Assembly: GCA_020637495.1 (NCBI GenBank)
Contig: JACJVV010000002.1
Span: forward strand, 259,474 to 323,473
Origin: Candidatus Woesearchaeota archaeon
GTDB lineage: Archaea > Nanobdellota > Nanobdellia > Woesearchaeales > JACJVV01
Direction of reading: 5' to 3'
Length of the DNA: 64,000 nucleotides
The notes beneath the pieces were generated by a model that worked only from the letters and a program-made list of their open reading frames with translations, did not search any database and was not told where the DNA came from. The first letter of the stretch is position 1, and every line of letters starts with the position of its first letter. The position numbers were made by a program, and so were the translations under genes. Shown here one piece after another: positions 44,916 to 53,861 of this stretch.

Positions 44916-45557
44916 ATGAGGATATGCATAAAGGATCCAAGGAAATTCTTTGCAAGATCAACATATGCAATACTGATAATTCTAGCCATGACCTTGATCG
45001 TGCTATGGCCAAAACCTGCCCCTATTGAATATGACAAATATTTTGAGGATTCTGTCTTGCTTGACAAGACAACAATAGATGAGAACATAAAGAATTCTCC
45101 AGATGGTTTTGAGCGAGGGAAGAATCTAGTAGTCCTTGCAAGGAAATACTCTGATGATGGAAGATATCTCGATGCATGCGAGGAATTCCTTTCCTACAAG
45201 ACATTGCTTCCTTTAGAGCAGGCATTATTGTATGAGATAGTAGGATCATTGAACTGCAACGACAAGCAGGATTATTACTATGAGCTTGCAGCTGAATCAT
45301 GGCTTCTTGAGGATGTGCAATGGAGGCATGATCTCTTGAAGAATATCGATGATTATGTGCCTAATTTCCCGACGATATATGGAGTTAGCTCAGAGACATT
45401 GGTGAGCAAACCTTCAGAGGGCACATTGCTTGCGTTCAACTATTATGATGATGAATGGTATATTCCCAATACATCAGGCGCATTCATCCATCCTGTTGAA
45501 GTCAACTTCCCACCCACGACTATGTATCTGAGAGAAGATATCGTTGTGATAAACTAA
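44916..45557 (+). CDS. Secreted or membrane-anchored hypothetical protein
   Basis: 213 aa. One N-terminal membrane segment (~17-33), then an external domain with two helices-rich blocks and a tryptophan-rich ending (YDDEWYIPNTSGAFIHPVEV). TATA-like AGATTTATATATC 25 bp upstream. No family recognised. Confidence 0.55.
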   Translation: MRICIKDPRKFFARSTYAILIILAMTLIVLWPKPAPIEYDKYFEDSVLLDKTTIDENIKNSPDGFERGKNLVVLARKYSDDGRYLDACEEFLSYKTLLPLEQALLYEIVGSLNCNDKQDYYYELAAESWLLEDVQWRHDLLKNIDDYVPNFPTIYGVSSETLVSKPSEGTLLAFNYYDDEWYIPNTSGAFIHPVEVNFPPTTMYLREDIVVIN

Positions 45558-45610
45558 TTACTTGATAATAGCAATAAAACTTTAAATAGCTTCTAAGCAA
45601 ATCTTGTTGT

Positions 45611-45847
45611 ATGGCATATACAGAATTGTTTCTAGTGCTCATACAGGTAGAGCTGATAATAGTGATAAGCATCTTAGTGTATATGCTTGGAAAGCATCCA
45701 AAGAAAAAACCTGATCCTCTCCTGAAGCATCTCAAGGATTATATTGCAGAAGGCTACACAATTGCTCAAGCAAAAGAAAAATTAGAGAAGATAGGATTTG
45801 ACAAAGAAAGGACGGAGAAAGTCCTAAGAGATTTCTTGCATAATTAA
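45611..45847 (+). CDS. Small membrane-anchored protein with helical tail
   Basis: 78 aa. One span at ~8-26, then a basic linker HPKKKPDP and a three-helix bundle-like tail (LKDYIAEGYTIAQAKEKLEK, IGFDKERTEKVLRDF). The tail resembles a UBA-like or SHOCT-like domain. TATA-like ACTTTAAATAG 25 bp upstream. Confidence 0.55.
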   Translation: MAYTELFLVLIQVELIIVISILVYMLGKHPKKKPDPLLKHLKDYIAEGYTIAQAKEKLEKIGFDKERTEKVLRDFLHN

Positions 45848-45867
45848 AAGACAATAGAAAAAAACAA

Positions 45868-45884
45868 ATGCCCTCGCCGGGCAT
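45868..45884. terminator. GC hairpin between convergent genes
   Basis: ATGCCC-TCGCC-GGGCAT, a perfect 6-bp stem between the stop of 45611-45847 and the stop of the minus gene. It probably ends transcription from both sides. Confidence 0.5.
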
Positions 45885-46284
45885 CATCCTTTCTCAAACA
45901 ATCCCTTATAATGCTTCCAGTTGACCCATATTAAATAGACATTGATCAACAACAAAACATTGCCCATCACTGCACCAGGCATAAAGATGCCATCCAAGAA
46001 CAGATGGAAAGCAACAATGTTCACTGTTATAGGAGCAATTAATATTGCAGCTAATGCTTCATAACCTATCCACAGTAAAACAGCGCTAACAACAAATACG
46101 AAAACCATTATGTACATCGTGTAGGACGCATCATTCATCAATGAAGAAATAAAGTTAAACGCACGATCATTGTTATACATCTCCTTGGTAGGCTCAGGAG
46201 CAATCGTAAGCACGCCTATTATAGCATAAGGATTAATAATGTCAGAATAACTTTCAAAGCAATATGCAATATCTTATTTACCAT
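45884..46284 (-). pseudogene. DoxX-like membrane protein with apparent frameshift
   Basis: The body (GTG 46213 to 45884, 109 codons) shows three spans and LAAILIAPITVNIVAFHLFL, typical of DoxX-like proteins. Upstream, ATG 46284 follows GGTGATATA and encodes NKILHIALKVILTLLILML, a good first span, which then hits TAA. One base removed near 46222 would join the two parts into a 132-residue protein. The gene is either interrupted by a frameshift or affected by a sequencing error. Confidence 0.6.
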
Positions 46285-46329
46285 TATATCACCTAAGTAT
46301 ACAAAAGAAAGCAGATTTATAAAAGTTAT

Positions 46330-47244
46330 TCAATCCATTGGCTTCTTCAGCAATTTCACCTTATAGTTCCTGCCGATCTTCTCCCTGCTTATCACTTTCT
46401 TGAATTCAAGCGTTGTCATTATAGAGGAAACCTTTGATTTTGACCAGCTCAGCATTGCACCAACTTCCTTCTGGCTTTCTGTCTTCTCAAGCATCTCGAT
46501 GACTTTCTTCTCATCAGGCGTGAACAATGAAGATGGTATTATCTCCGCATTGTTGCTTTTCGGACTGAAATAAGCTATCAATAATCCAAGTATTGTACCG
46601 AGAACCAAGAACAACACCATCAATACCCATACAGGCCATTCAGTCAATTCATTTCCGAACTCGCTAGCCACTGTCTCAGTCCCCTCATGTCCTCTATAGA
46701 TGACTTGGAATACTTCAGGGAGCTGAGGATTAGCCTGCTTCCAGGAGATCATTATATGCTTACCATCACTGCCTATCGATGTAGGATTCGGAGCGATATT
46801 AGGAACAGAAGATGCATCACCTGTACCAATGATATAACCTAATGGAAGATATATCTCATAGATCAGATTATCTACATCAAAAGGGACATTCATGCTTCTT
46901 GAGAACTTGTATTCCCCGTTCTGACCTTTCATGCTTGCATCTGGTATGATATATGACAACTCAACTATGCAACCATTGCATAGATCCAGCATCAAGGAAT
47001 TGTTGTTCACATCTGCAGGCATGCCATCGAGTGTAACATCCATAACAGATGATGGCAGTACGAATTCAATGGAACTAGAATGGTTCTGAACTATTATAGT
47101 GAGCTCTTCAAGCACAGAGAAATCCTCCTGCAAAGTGTTTCTCACTTCAAGCTGCAAAGCTGAAACAGATACCAGAAAAGCAAAAAAGAACACTGAAAGT
47201 GCTATTTTTCTACATATATCCAGATTATAGTTCTGAACCTTCAT
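46330..47244 (-). CDS. Membrane-bound winged-helix regulator
   Basis: 304 aa. Signal peptide (to ~29), an external beta-rich domain of ~170 residues (DUF-like, with QLEVRNTLQEDFSVLEELTI), one span near 205-224 (WVLMVLFLVLGTILGLLI), and a cytoplasmic C-terminal winged helix: FTPDEKKVIEMLEKTESQKE, then LSWSKSKVSSIMTTLE and VISREKIGRNYKVKLL. Senses outside, acts on DNA inside. Divergent from the redox operon at 47358, so it may control it. TATA-like GAATTATAAG 25 bp upstream. Confidence 0.75.
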   Translation of the reverse strand: MKVQNYNLDICRKIALSVFFFAFLVSVSALQLEVRNTLQEDFSVLEELTIIVQNHSSSIEFVLPSSVMDVTLDGMPADVNNNSLMLDLCNGCIVELSYIIPDASMKGQNGEYKFSRSMNVPFDVDNLIYEIYLPLGYIIGTGDASSVPNIAPNPTSIGSDGKHIMISWKQANPQLPEVFQVIYRGHEGTETVASEFGNELTEWPVWVLMVLFLVLGTILGLLIAYFSPKSNNAEIIPSSLFTPDEKKVIEMLEKTESQKEVGAMLSWSKSKVSSIMTTLEFKKVISREKIGRNYKVKLLKKPMD

Positions 47245-47357
47245 ACTGCTATATTTTGCACTCTCAGCTTATAATTCTTTCGGAAAAAAGCATGGTTCTG
47301 GAGGTTTACAAGGATGTTTAATATAATCCTGATGATTCCTGAAATGCAGGTGATATC

Positions 47358-47945
47358 ATGAAAAGATACATTACAATGTTGATGGTGATGATGATGCTTG
47401 CAATACCATTAGTTATTGCAGATGATGATCATGATGATGACCATTCAGAAAGAGATTATGATGATGATGACAGATGGGACATCAGCAATGATTTCAATCC
47501 ATCTGTAGAGACAATAACTATACCTGCAACATATGAATCAGATATAGCAGCTCTTGAATCAGAGAAACTGCAGCTGGAACTAGAAAAACAGCAGTTGCAG
47601 CAGAAGATCGAACAGCTGGAACAAGAAAAGAAGGCAATGGAAGCTAAACAGTACAATGATGATGACAATGATGGCGTGATGAACAAGGACGATATGTATC
47701 CGGGACAAGATGATGCATTGTACATTGATAGTGATGGTGATGGCGTTGTTGATGCAAATGATGAATATCCAGGATCAGATGACCTCTATTACAAGGACAT
47801 AGATAATGATGGGATAAGGGATAGCGAGGACAGCAATACCTCAAAACATACAGATATTGATCATGACGGCATCGATGATGCTTATGACGATAAGGATGAC
47901 AGGAATTTCTGGCAGAAGTTCCTCTCATTGATAGGAGCGTGGTAG
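47358..47945 (+). CDS. Secreted protein with TSP3-type calcium repeats
   Basis: 195 aa. Signal peptide (to ~20), an Asp/His-rich segment (DDHDDDHSERDYDDDD), a coiled coil (~60-95), then thrombospondin type 3-like calcium repeats (DNDGVMNKDDMYPGQDD, DSDGDGVVDANDEYPGSDD, DIDNDGIRDSED, DIDHDGIDDAYDD). SD CAGGTGATATC precedes the ATG. First gene of the redox operon; one base separates its stop from the ferredoxin start. Confidence 0.7.
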   Translation: MKRYITMLMVMMMLAIPLVIADDDHDDDHSERDYDDDDRWDISNDFNPSVETITIPATYESDIAALESEKLQLELEKQQLQQKIEQLEQEKKAMEAKQYNDDDNDGVMNKDDMYPGQDDALYIDSDGDGVVDANDEYPGSDDLYYKDIDNDGIRDSEDSNTSKHTDIDHDGIDDAYDDKDDRNFWQKFLSLIGAW

Positions 47946-47946
47946 A

Positions 47947-48171
47947 ATGGCAAAGATAGTTTATGACAGGAAGAATTGCATAGGAGCAGGCGAATGTGAA
48001 GTCCTTTCCAAGATATGGAAGCTTGACAACAAAGGAAAAGCAGACTTGAAAGGTGCTATCCTGAATGAGAATACAGGATGCTTTGAGCTTGAGATATCTG
48101 ATGAGATGCTCAAAGAGCAGCAGAGGGTAGCAGGCTCATGTCCTGCAGGATGCATAAGGATAATGAAATGA
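47947..48171 (+). CDS. 3-Cys ferredoxin ([3Fe-4S] type)
   Basis: 74 aa. The cluster ligands are C11, C17 and C65: CIGAGEC (Ala instead of the second Cys) and SCPAGC. This CxxAxxC...CP pattern is typical of [3Fe-4S] ferredoxins; C45 and C69 are extra. The usual Cys four residues after C17 is missing too. It should carry electrons for the flavin reductase directly downstream. Confidence 0.8.
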   Translation: MAKIVYDRKNCIGAGECEVLSKIWKLDNKGKADLKGAILNENTGCFELEISDEMLKEQQRVAGSCPAGCIRIMK

Positions 48172-48178
48172 TAACAAG

Positions 48179-48808
48179 ATGGAAGCTCAAATAGATAATA
48201 TCAGGAATGACGGGGAAGGGATCAAGAGAATTACTATTTCTCTGAATACCTCCATAACCCCCAACCCAGGTCAATACATAATGATCTCTTTCCCTGACTC
48301 ACCTGATAAGAAGCATGCATTCTCCATCGTAGAACACAAAGAACAAGTCGTTGAGCTCTGCATACAGGAGAAAGGCAATTTCACGCAAAGGTTGTGCTCT
48401 GCAAAGATAGGTACAACAATCCATGTCTTTGGACCTTTCGGGAGATTCTCGATAAGAAAGGAGGATGAGGAGATAATAATGGTCGCTGGAGGCATAGGCA
48501 TAACGCCATTGTTCAACATGCTTGCAAACCATGATGCTAAAGAGAAAGTAAAACTTTTTTATAGTACAAAATCACCGATGCATGTAGCATTGAGAAAAGA
48601 GCTCGAGAATCTGAAGAACTGCAGCATAAGTTATAATTTCACCTCAGATGGGAAAAGATTGACAGTAGAGAATATGCTTCCTTACATAAGAAATATCAAG
48701 AAGGCAAGCTATTACATCTGTGGACCAGAGAAGATGATGGAAGACCTAAGGAAGCAGCTTGAACAGAATGGAGCTGATCCTGATAAGATATATTCGGAGG
48801 AATTCTGA
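48179..48808 (+). CDS. FAD/NAD(P)-binding ferredoxin reductase
   Basis: 209 aa. FNR-type: PGQYIMISFP and HAFSIVEHKEQ in the flavin domain, TTIHVFGPFGRFSI, then the pyridine nucleotide motif MVAGGIGITPLFNML and the C-terminal CGPEKMMEDL. No iron-sulphur domain. Resembles the electron-transfer subunits of dihydroorotate dehydrogenase and toluene-dioxygenase reductases. Probably passes electrons between NAD(P)H and the ferredoxin; the last codon overlaps the next start by one base. Confidence 0.85.
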   Translation: MEAQIDNIRNDGEGIKRITISLNTSITPNPGQYIMISFPDSPDKKHAFSIVEHKEQVVELCIQEKGNFTQRLCSAKIGTTIHVFGPFGRFSIRKEDEEIIMVAGGIGITPLFNMLANHDAKEKVKLFYSTKSPMHVALRKELENLKNCSISYNFTSDGKRLTVENMLPYIRNIKKASYYICGPEKMMEDLRKQLEQNGADPDKIYSEEF

Positions 48809-49635
48809 TGGAGACTAGAATTAAGATTGCATTATTAGGCGATTTCATTGAGATTATACTATATGATATACCTGAAGAAGCAGCATCAATTTTCCATGAG
48901 GATATAGTCGCTGAAGCATTGAGGCTTCAGAAGATATTCAACCTTTTTGATCCAGAAAGTGAATTGAATCTGCTAAACAGAAGACGAAACATGTCAATAT
49001 CAGATGAATTGAAGGAAGTCCTTGTCACAGCCTTATACTATTGCAATAAGACAGATGGCAGATATGACATAACTAAAGGCAAGAATTATCTCCAAAGGAA
49101 ACATAATGAGAAGGAGACAGAATTAGATTGCAGTTATAGGGATATAATCATTGAAGAGGACAGAGTAATCCTGTCTAACCCTGACATACTGATCGATCTT
49201 GGGAGCATCGCTAAAGGATACATCGGAGACAAGCTTACACTATTCTTAAGATCATTAGGCATAGAGAAAGGGTTCATCGATCTGAGAGGTGATCTGATAT
49301 CATTCGGTCATCTGGAAGTCGTGAAGATTAAGGACCCAAGAAAAGACAATTATCGATTATCATTCGTTCTTGAGGATTCAGCTGTAGCCACATCAGGTGA
49401 TTACATGCAATTCAACGAAAGCCACGACAAAAGCCATATAATACGCGATGAGAGAAAGGATACTAAGAACATCAGCGTAAGCATACTTGCAGACACATTG
49501 ATGAGAGCAGATGCCCTTGCTACATGCATAATGATAGACAATGGATTCCTCAACTTGCTTGAAGATGAAGGATACGTAATAATCAACAATGAGAATAACA
49601 TTATAAAGAATGAGGCAGTGGAAGTGATAAGATGA
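48808..49635 (+). CDS. ApbE-like FAD:protein FMN transferase
   Basis: 275 aa. The ApbE blocks are seen: IFNLFDPESELNLLNRRR near residue 50, KTDGRYDITKG near 94 and LIDLGSIAKGYIGDKL near 135, with SAVATSGDYMQF and ADALATCIMI later. ApbE moves FMN onto Ser/Thr of partner proteins. It has no signal peptide, so unlike most bacterial ApbE it would act inside. The target is not obvious. Coupled by ATGA to the next gene. Confidence 0.8.
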   Translation: METRIKIALLGDFIEIILYDIPEEAASIFHEDIVAEALRLQKIFNLFDPESELNLLNRRRNMSISDELKEVLVTALYYCNKTDGRYDITKGKNYLQRKHNEKETELDCSYRDIIIEEDRVILSNPDILIDLGSIAKGYIGDKLTLFLRSLGIEKGFIDLRGDLISFGHLEVVKIKDPRKDNYRLSFVLEDSAVATSGDYMQFNESHDKSHIIRDERKDTKNISVSILADTLMRADALATCIMIDNGFLNLLEDEGYVIINNENNIIKNEAVEVIR

Positions 49636-50480
49636 ACTGGAAGATAATAATACCGACGATAATAAGCCTAATATTATACATCTTCCTATCTTCATCAGTG
49701 AGGAACACAGAACTCATATGGGTACTTACACGCTTCTTCGGCATACTTTCACTCACAGTTCTTATGATTGTTGTAATCTTGGGAGAATTAAGGATGCTTA
49801 CAGTAATCAAAGCAGATTTTGTGCTTTTCAGATTCCATAAGCCATTAGGGATATTTCTAATATTCCTGGTGATAGCGCATTTCATATCCGCAGTATTTGA
49901 CAAGTTCATGTGGGGCAAGACCCTGCTTTTCCACCAGTTCTTAGGATTCTCATTCTCGGACAAATGGCTTGTTCTCCTATCTTTAGGGACATTGGCATTC
50001 TACTTGTTATTCATAGTAGGAGCTACATCATCACAACCAGCGATGCAATTCTTAAGGTTCAAGAGATGGAAGATGATACATCTCCTAAGCTATCTGGCAT
50101 ACCTGATGGCATATATACACAGTGTAAATCTCGGAACTGACATAAAGCATAGCATATTATCTCCTTTCCTGAGCATCTTCTTCACATTAGGTTTCCTTGT
50201 TGCGACAGCATTATTCCTCAGCAGGATGCTGCAGGCTAGGATAAAGCAGGATGACCAGGCGTCTGTTGTGCTGGCGACAATCATAATTGTCATACTTATC
50301 ATAGGGACAGTTGGAGTAGGCATTGCTGTCCTGAAAAATTATGATTATTCAAGCAATCAACAGAAGAGGCTTGATAATATAGAAGAGGATATTTCATATG
50401 TCGAAAGCCAGGTTGAGCTCCAGAAACAGAAGAATGATCTTCTATTGAACCAATTAGGGGTGCTTGAGAATGAAGAATAA
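49632..50480 (+). CDS. Heme b transmembrane reductase (ferric-reductase-like)
   Basis: 282 aa. Seven or so membrane spans and two His pairs: FRFHKPLGIFLIFLVIAHF and IHLLSYLAYLMAYIH, spaced 13-14 residues as in FRD/NOX/MsrQ ferric-reductase-type proteins that carry two hemes across the membrane. No flavin domain is fused; it would receive electrons from the ferredoxin/reductase. A C-terminal coiled coil (EEDISYVESQVELQKQKND) faces inside or outside. Confidence 0.8.
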   Translation: MNWKIIIPTIISLILYIFLSSSVRNTELIWVLTRFFGILSLTVLMIVVILGELRMLTVIKADFVLFRFHKPLGIFLIFLVIAHFISAVFDKFMWGKTLLFHQFLGFSFSDKWLVLLSLGTLAFYLLFIVGATSSQPAMQFLRFKRWKMIHLLSYLAYLMAYIHSVNLGTDIKHSILSPFLSIFFTLGFLVATALFLSRMLQARIKQDDQASVVLATIIIVILIIGTVGVGIAVLKNYDYSSNQQKRLDNIEEDISYVESQVELQKQKNDLLLNQLGVLENEE

Positions 50481-50856
50481 GAACATAATCATAGGACTTG
50501 TAGCATTCTTACTTTGCATTTTATATGTAGTCGCCATTGGGACAGTTTTGATGAAGGGAGAGATAGATGCTGATAATATGCGAAAACAGGAAAGGATGCT
50601 ATCATTGCGTCTTGACCAGACAAAAGCAGACCTTGACACATCGCTTGAATTGACAAAGAAGCTCGAGATAAGACTTGAGCAGAAGAAGGTAGAACAACAG
50701 CTCGAGCTAGAGAATCAGAAAAAGATAGAAGAGCAGAAACTCAAGGAACAACAGCTTCAGGCAGAACTGTTAAGACAACAGCAGCTAGCAGAACAGTTAC
50801 GACAGCAGGAGATTGCCAGACAGGCAGCAGCAGCAAGGACAACAAGAGCATCATAA
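50470..50856 (+). CDS. Membrane-anchored Gln-rich coiled-coil protein
   Basis: 128 aa. One N-terminal span (~7-27) then a long coiled coil rich in Gln and Lys (KKLEIRLEQKKVEQQLELEN, QQQLAEQLRQQEIARQ). Starts at ATG 50470, overlapping the previous gene by 11 bp. Last gene of the redox operon; may hold a complex together. Confidence 0.6.
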   Translation: MKNKNIIIGLVAFLLCILYVVAIGTVLMKGEIDADNMRKQERMLSLRLDQTKADLDTSLELTKKLEIRLEQKKVEQQLELENQKKIEEQKLKEQQLQAELLRQQQLAEQLRQQEIARQAAAARTTRAS

Positions 50857-50887
50857 TACTTAATTTATCCTAAACCATGACCAAAAA

Positions 50888-51238
50888 TCAGTTCAGAGAA
50901 TTGATTGTTCTCATCATAAAATAATATCTTATGATAATTAGTATAATTCCTGCACCTAATCCAGAGAAGATTGCATATGATAAATTACCATTATTGTTAA
51001 CTGAAAGAATAAGGATAAGAACTATAACAAATATCATTATAGATAATAAAACCCTCCTGAAGCCTTTGCCAAAACCGTTTTTGTAGAGTATCATCTTATC
51101 TGGAACATTCTTAGAGCAATCAACATGCATATTTTCTAGACCATAACGATTATATGCAGGCAATGCAATTACTAATTGATGCCTATATTGTATCTCTTTT
51201 CCACAGATTTTACAAATTGGTTTTTTCATACCCATCAT
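50888..51238 (-). CDS. Membrane protein with N-terminal zinc knuckle
   Basis: 116 aa. CKICGKEIQYRHQ suggests a zinc finger start with a CxxC pair, and a later HVDC; two spans follow near 65-80 and 86-106. Coupled by ATGA to the iPGM upstream. No family recognised. Confidence 0.55.
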   Translation of the reverse strand: MMGMKKPICKICGKEIQYRHQLVIALPAYNRYGLENMHVDCSKNVPDKMILYKNGFGKGFRRVLLSIMIFVIVLILILSVNNNGNLSYAIFSGLGAGIILIIIRYYFMMRTINSLN

Positions 51239-52761
51239 ATCATGCTCTCTCCTGACATCTCGTCAGGTTTCTCTACACCCAACAACTTCAAAGCAGTAGG
51301 TGCAATATCTTTCAAGCCTTTACCAGTAGGCAATTCCAATGTACCTTTCTGCAAAGCAGGATCATTGCTTACGACAAGCAGATGCACAGGATTTATAGTA
51401 TGTGAAGTCTTATACATCCCTTCCATCTCTTCGCAATTCCCATGGTCAGCAAATACTAGTGCAACGCCATCTTTCTCTAAGATCTTCTTGCAGGCTTTCT
51501 CAACACAAGCGTCAACAGCTTCACAAGCTTTTACAACAGCTTCCCAAACTCCTGTATGTCCAACCATATCTCCATTTACAAAATTGACAACAATCATATC
51601 ATAGATATCCTTGTCAATCTCTTCACAAAGTCTATCGCATAATTCATATACGCTCATCTCAGGCTTAAGATCATAAGTCGCAACTTTAGGACTGTTTATC
51701 AAGACCCTATCCTCGTTCTTCTTAGGCTCTTCAACCTGGCCATTGAAGAAGAATGTGACGTGAGCATATTTCTCTGTCTCTGATATACGCAATTGACGAA
51801 GACCAGCGTCAGCAACTGCGTCTCCTAAAAGATTCTTCAGACTTTGCGGAGTATAAGCAACAACTGCGCGGGAGCTCATAGGATTGTAGAAATCTGTCAT
51901 AGCAACGAACTTCACATCTATAGGTGAGCGTTCCCATCCTTCAAATTCATCCTCAATCAATGCTTTTGTCAATTGTCTTGTCCTGTCTGTCCTGAAATTG
52001 AAGAATATGACTCCATGATCTGCTTCAATGCCTTTATACCAATCAGCATGCATAGGAATTATGAACTCATCTGTTACATCTTTAGAATAGCTATCATTGA
52101 AAGCTTTTATAGGATCACCAAAAGTTGCTTCACTTTCAGCTTTGACTATTGCATCATAAGCTTTCTTTGTCCTATCCCATCTTTTATCCCTATCCATTGC
52201 ATAATATCGTCCAGAGATTGTTGCAATCTTGCCAACACCTAGCTCATTCATCTTAGAGATCAAAGTTTCGGTGTGCTTCACAGTATCCTGGACTTGAGAA
52301 TCTCTTCCATCAGAGATTACATGAACAAGAACATTTGAGAAATCCTGTTTTTTACATAGATCCAGTAATGCTAGAAGATGATTGAGATGCGCATGAACTC
52401 CTGCAATCTGTACAAGACCGATAAGGTGCAAAGGCATATTCTTCGCTTTGCAATGACTTATGACATCCAAAAAAGCTTTGTTCTCAAAAAAAGATCCTGA
52501 TTCGATCTCCTTGTTTATCCGGACCATCGCCTGATAGATTATCCTTCCTGAACCTATAGTCATATGCCCTACTTCAGAATTACCCATGTAACCATCTGGA
52601 AGACCAACTGCTTCGCCTGAAGCATCAATGAGTACTTTAGGATATTTCTCCATCATCTCATCTGTAAAAGGAGTATTAGCTTTGACAGGACCGTTGGCTT
52701 CAGCTTGTTCCCGAAATCCCCATCCGTCTCTAATCATTACAACTATAGGTTTATGTGCCAT
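51235..52761 (-). CDS. gpmI: 2,3-bisphosphoglycerate-independent phosphoglycerate mutase
   Basis: 508 aa, the Mn-dependent alkaline-phosphatase-type iPGM of bacterial kind. Motifs: VMIRDGWGFRE, GNSEVGHMTIGSGRIIYQ (phosphoserine site), HVISDGRDSQ, INFRTDRTRQL-like FFNFRTDRTRQL, VNFVNGDMVGHTG, and VFADHGNCEEM with the metal-binding DH and H. Interconverts 3- and 2-phosphoglycerate ahead of enolase. SD AGGTGATTAA precedes the ATG. Confidence 0.95.
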   Translation of the reverse strand: MAHKPIVVMIRDGWGFREQAEANGPVKANTPFTDEMMEKYPKVLIDASGEAVGLPDGYMGNSEVGHMTIGSGRIIYQAMVRINKEIESGSFFENKAFLDVISHCKAKNMPLHLIGLVQIAGVHAHLNHLLALLDLCKKQDFSNVLVHVISDGRDSQVQDTVKHTETLISKMNELGVGKIATISGRYYAMDRDKRWDRTKKAYDAIVKAESEATFGDPIKAFNDSYSKDVTDEFIIPMHADWYKGIEADHGVIFFNFRTDRTRQLTKALIEDEFEGWERSPIDVKFVAMTDFYNPMSSRAVVAYTPQSLKNLLGDAVADAGLRQLRISETEKYAHVTFFFNGQVEEPKKNEDRVLINSPKVATYDLKPEMSVYELCDRLCEEIDKDIYDMIVVNFVNGDMVGHTGVWEAVVKACEAVDACVEKACKKILEKDGVALVFADHGNCEEMEGMYKTSHTINPVHLLVVSNDPALQKGTLELPTGKGLKDIAPTALKLLGVEKPDEMSGESMI

Positions 52762-52826
52762 TTAATCACCTATGCAGATGTCAATTAAGCTGATTTATAT
52801 TTGTTTAGGTCAGAATGACAGATTCA

Positions 52827-53168
52827 TCACAACAGCATAACACTAAGGAAAGCACCACCTGTCAGAACTACCAATATGAAATAGAATAATATCAGGAATA
52901 CGAACTGCAATAACCAGGCAAAGAATGCCTTGAACCATCCAAGATCAAAAGCGAGAGCATAAACAGCTATCATCAGTATGAATGCTATCACTCCGGCCCA
53001 GAACTTCAGCAACCCATTGACAGCAGCTACAACAAGCCCACCAACGAATACTACAAGAGCAGTCTTAAGTACAGAAGTCTTACCTCCTAAGAACTTTACT
53101 GCAAGATGCAGAGGCAGAGCTGAGATGATATAGAATATTATGCTTACAAGCGCTGACACGAATCCCAT
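52827..53168 (-). CDS. Membrane protein, four spans
   Basis: 113 aa, almost entirely hydrophobic (GFVSALVSIIFYIISAL, VVFVGGLVVAAVNGLL, FLMYF-like ending). Chosen start ATG 53168 has a TATA-like CTTTTTATAG 25 bp upstream; a longer frame begins at 53222. No family recognised. Confidence 0.55.
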   Translation of the reverse strand: MGFVSALVSIIFYIISALPLHLAVKFLGGKTSVLKTALVVFVGGLVVAAVNGLLKFWAGVIAFILMIAVYALAFDLGWFKAFFAWLLQFVFLILFYFILVVLTGGAFLSVMLL

Positions 53169-53228
53169 GACTATTTCTTGATGCTTCACTATAAAAAGTT
53201 TTTTATAAAGATCAATTTCCAAGCTAGT

Positions 53229-53852
53229 ATGCCAGACATGGATGAATTCAGCAAAGATAGCATCTTCGCATACAATATCAACAAGAAAAGGCTTTCAGGG
53301 CTATTGACAATTCTGATCTCAGCATTGGTATTGATTATGTTCCTGTATTACTTCCTTATCCTCAAACATTCAGACCATATCATTATAAAGATAATAAACA
53401 CATTCTTCACACATATATTTACTCAGATAGGCAATTCAACGATACTAGGAGCGTTCTATACAGCCCTTTTCGGCGGACTCTTCTTCATATTCGTTCCGAT
53501 AGAAGCAGTCTTCGTTAGCTTTGCGACAAAGAATAACCCGCTGATTGTCATAGCGCTTTTCATAATAGGTTTCATGATCTCATATACAGTGAACTATTAC
53601 ATTGGCATGAAGCTTGTCAATTTCTCAAAGAACATCATCGGACCAAGGAAATTCTATAAGATAAAAGTCAAGCTCAACAAATGGGGCGGCTGGGCCATCT
53701 TCATGTTCAATGCATTGCCATTGCCATCCCAACCATTAGCTACAATTTTAGGAATATTTAAGTATAACAAGACACGTTTCTATACCATATTCATACTTGG
53801 ACAGCTCGTCAAATATTTTGTGATCGTTACATTGATAATGGGATTTACATAG
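53229..53852 (+). CDS. VTT-domain (DedA/YqaA-like) membrane protein
   Basis: 207 aa, five or six spans. WGGWAIFMFNALPLPSQPLA and the preceding IPIEAVFVSFATK-like segment match the VTT/SNARE-associated domain (glycine-turn between re-entrant loops). May act in lipid flipping or transport. Start at ATG 53229 is 25 bp from the TATA-like TTTTATAAAG; the divergent gene uses its own TATA a few bases away. Confidence 0.7.
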   Translation: MPDMDEFSKDSIFAYNINKKRLSGLLTILISALVLIMFLYYFLILKHSDHIIIKIINTFFTHIFTQIGNSTILGAFYTALFGGLFFIFVPIEAVFVSFATKNNPLIVIALFIIGFMISYTVNYYIGMKLVNFSKNIIGPRKFYKIKVKLNKWGGWAIFMFNALPLPSQPLATILGIFKYNKTRFYTIFILGQLVKYFVIVTLIMGFT

Positions 53853-53861
53853 GTGATAATC

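Noticed and set aside
47644..47928. Minus-strand frame rich in His and Cys
   Set aside because: It is the antisense image of the Asp-rich TSP3 repeats.
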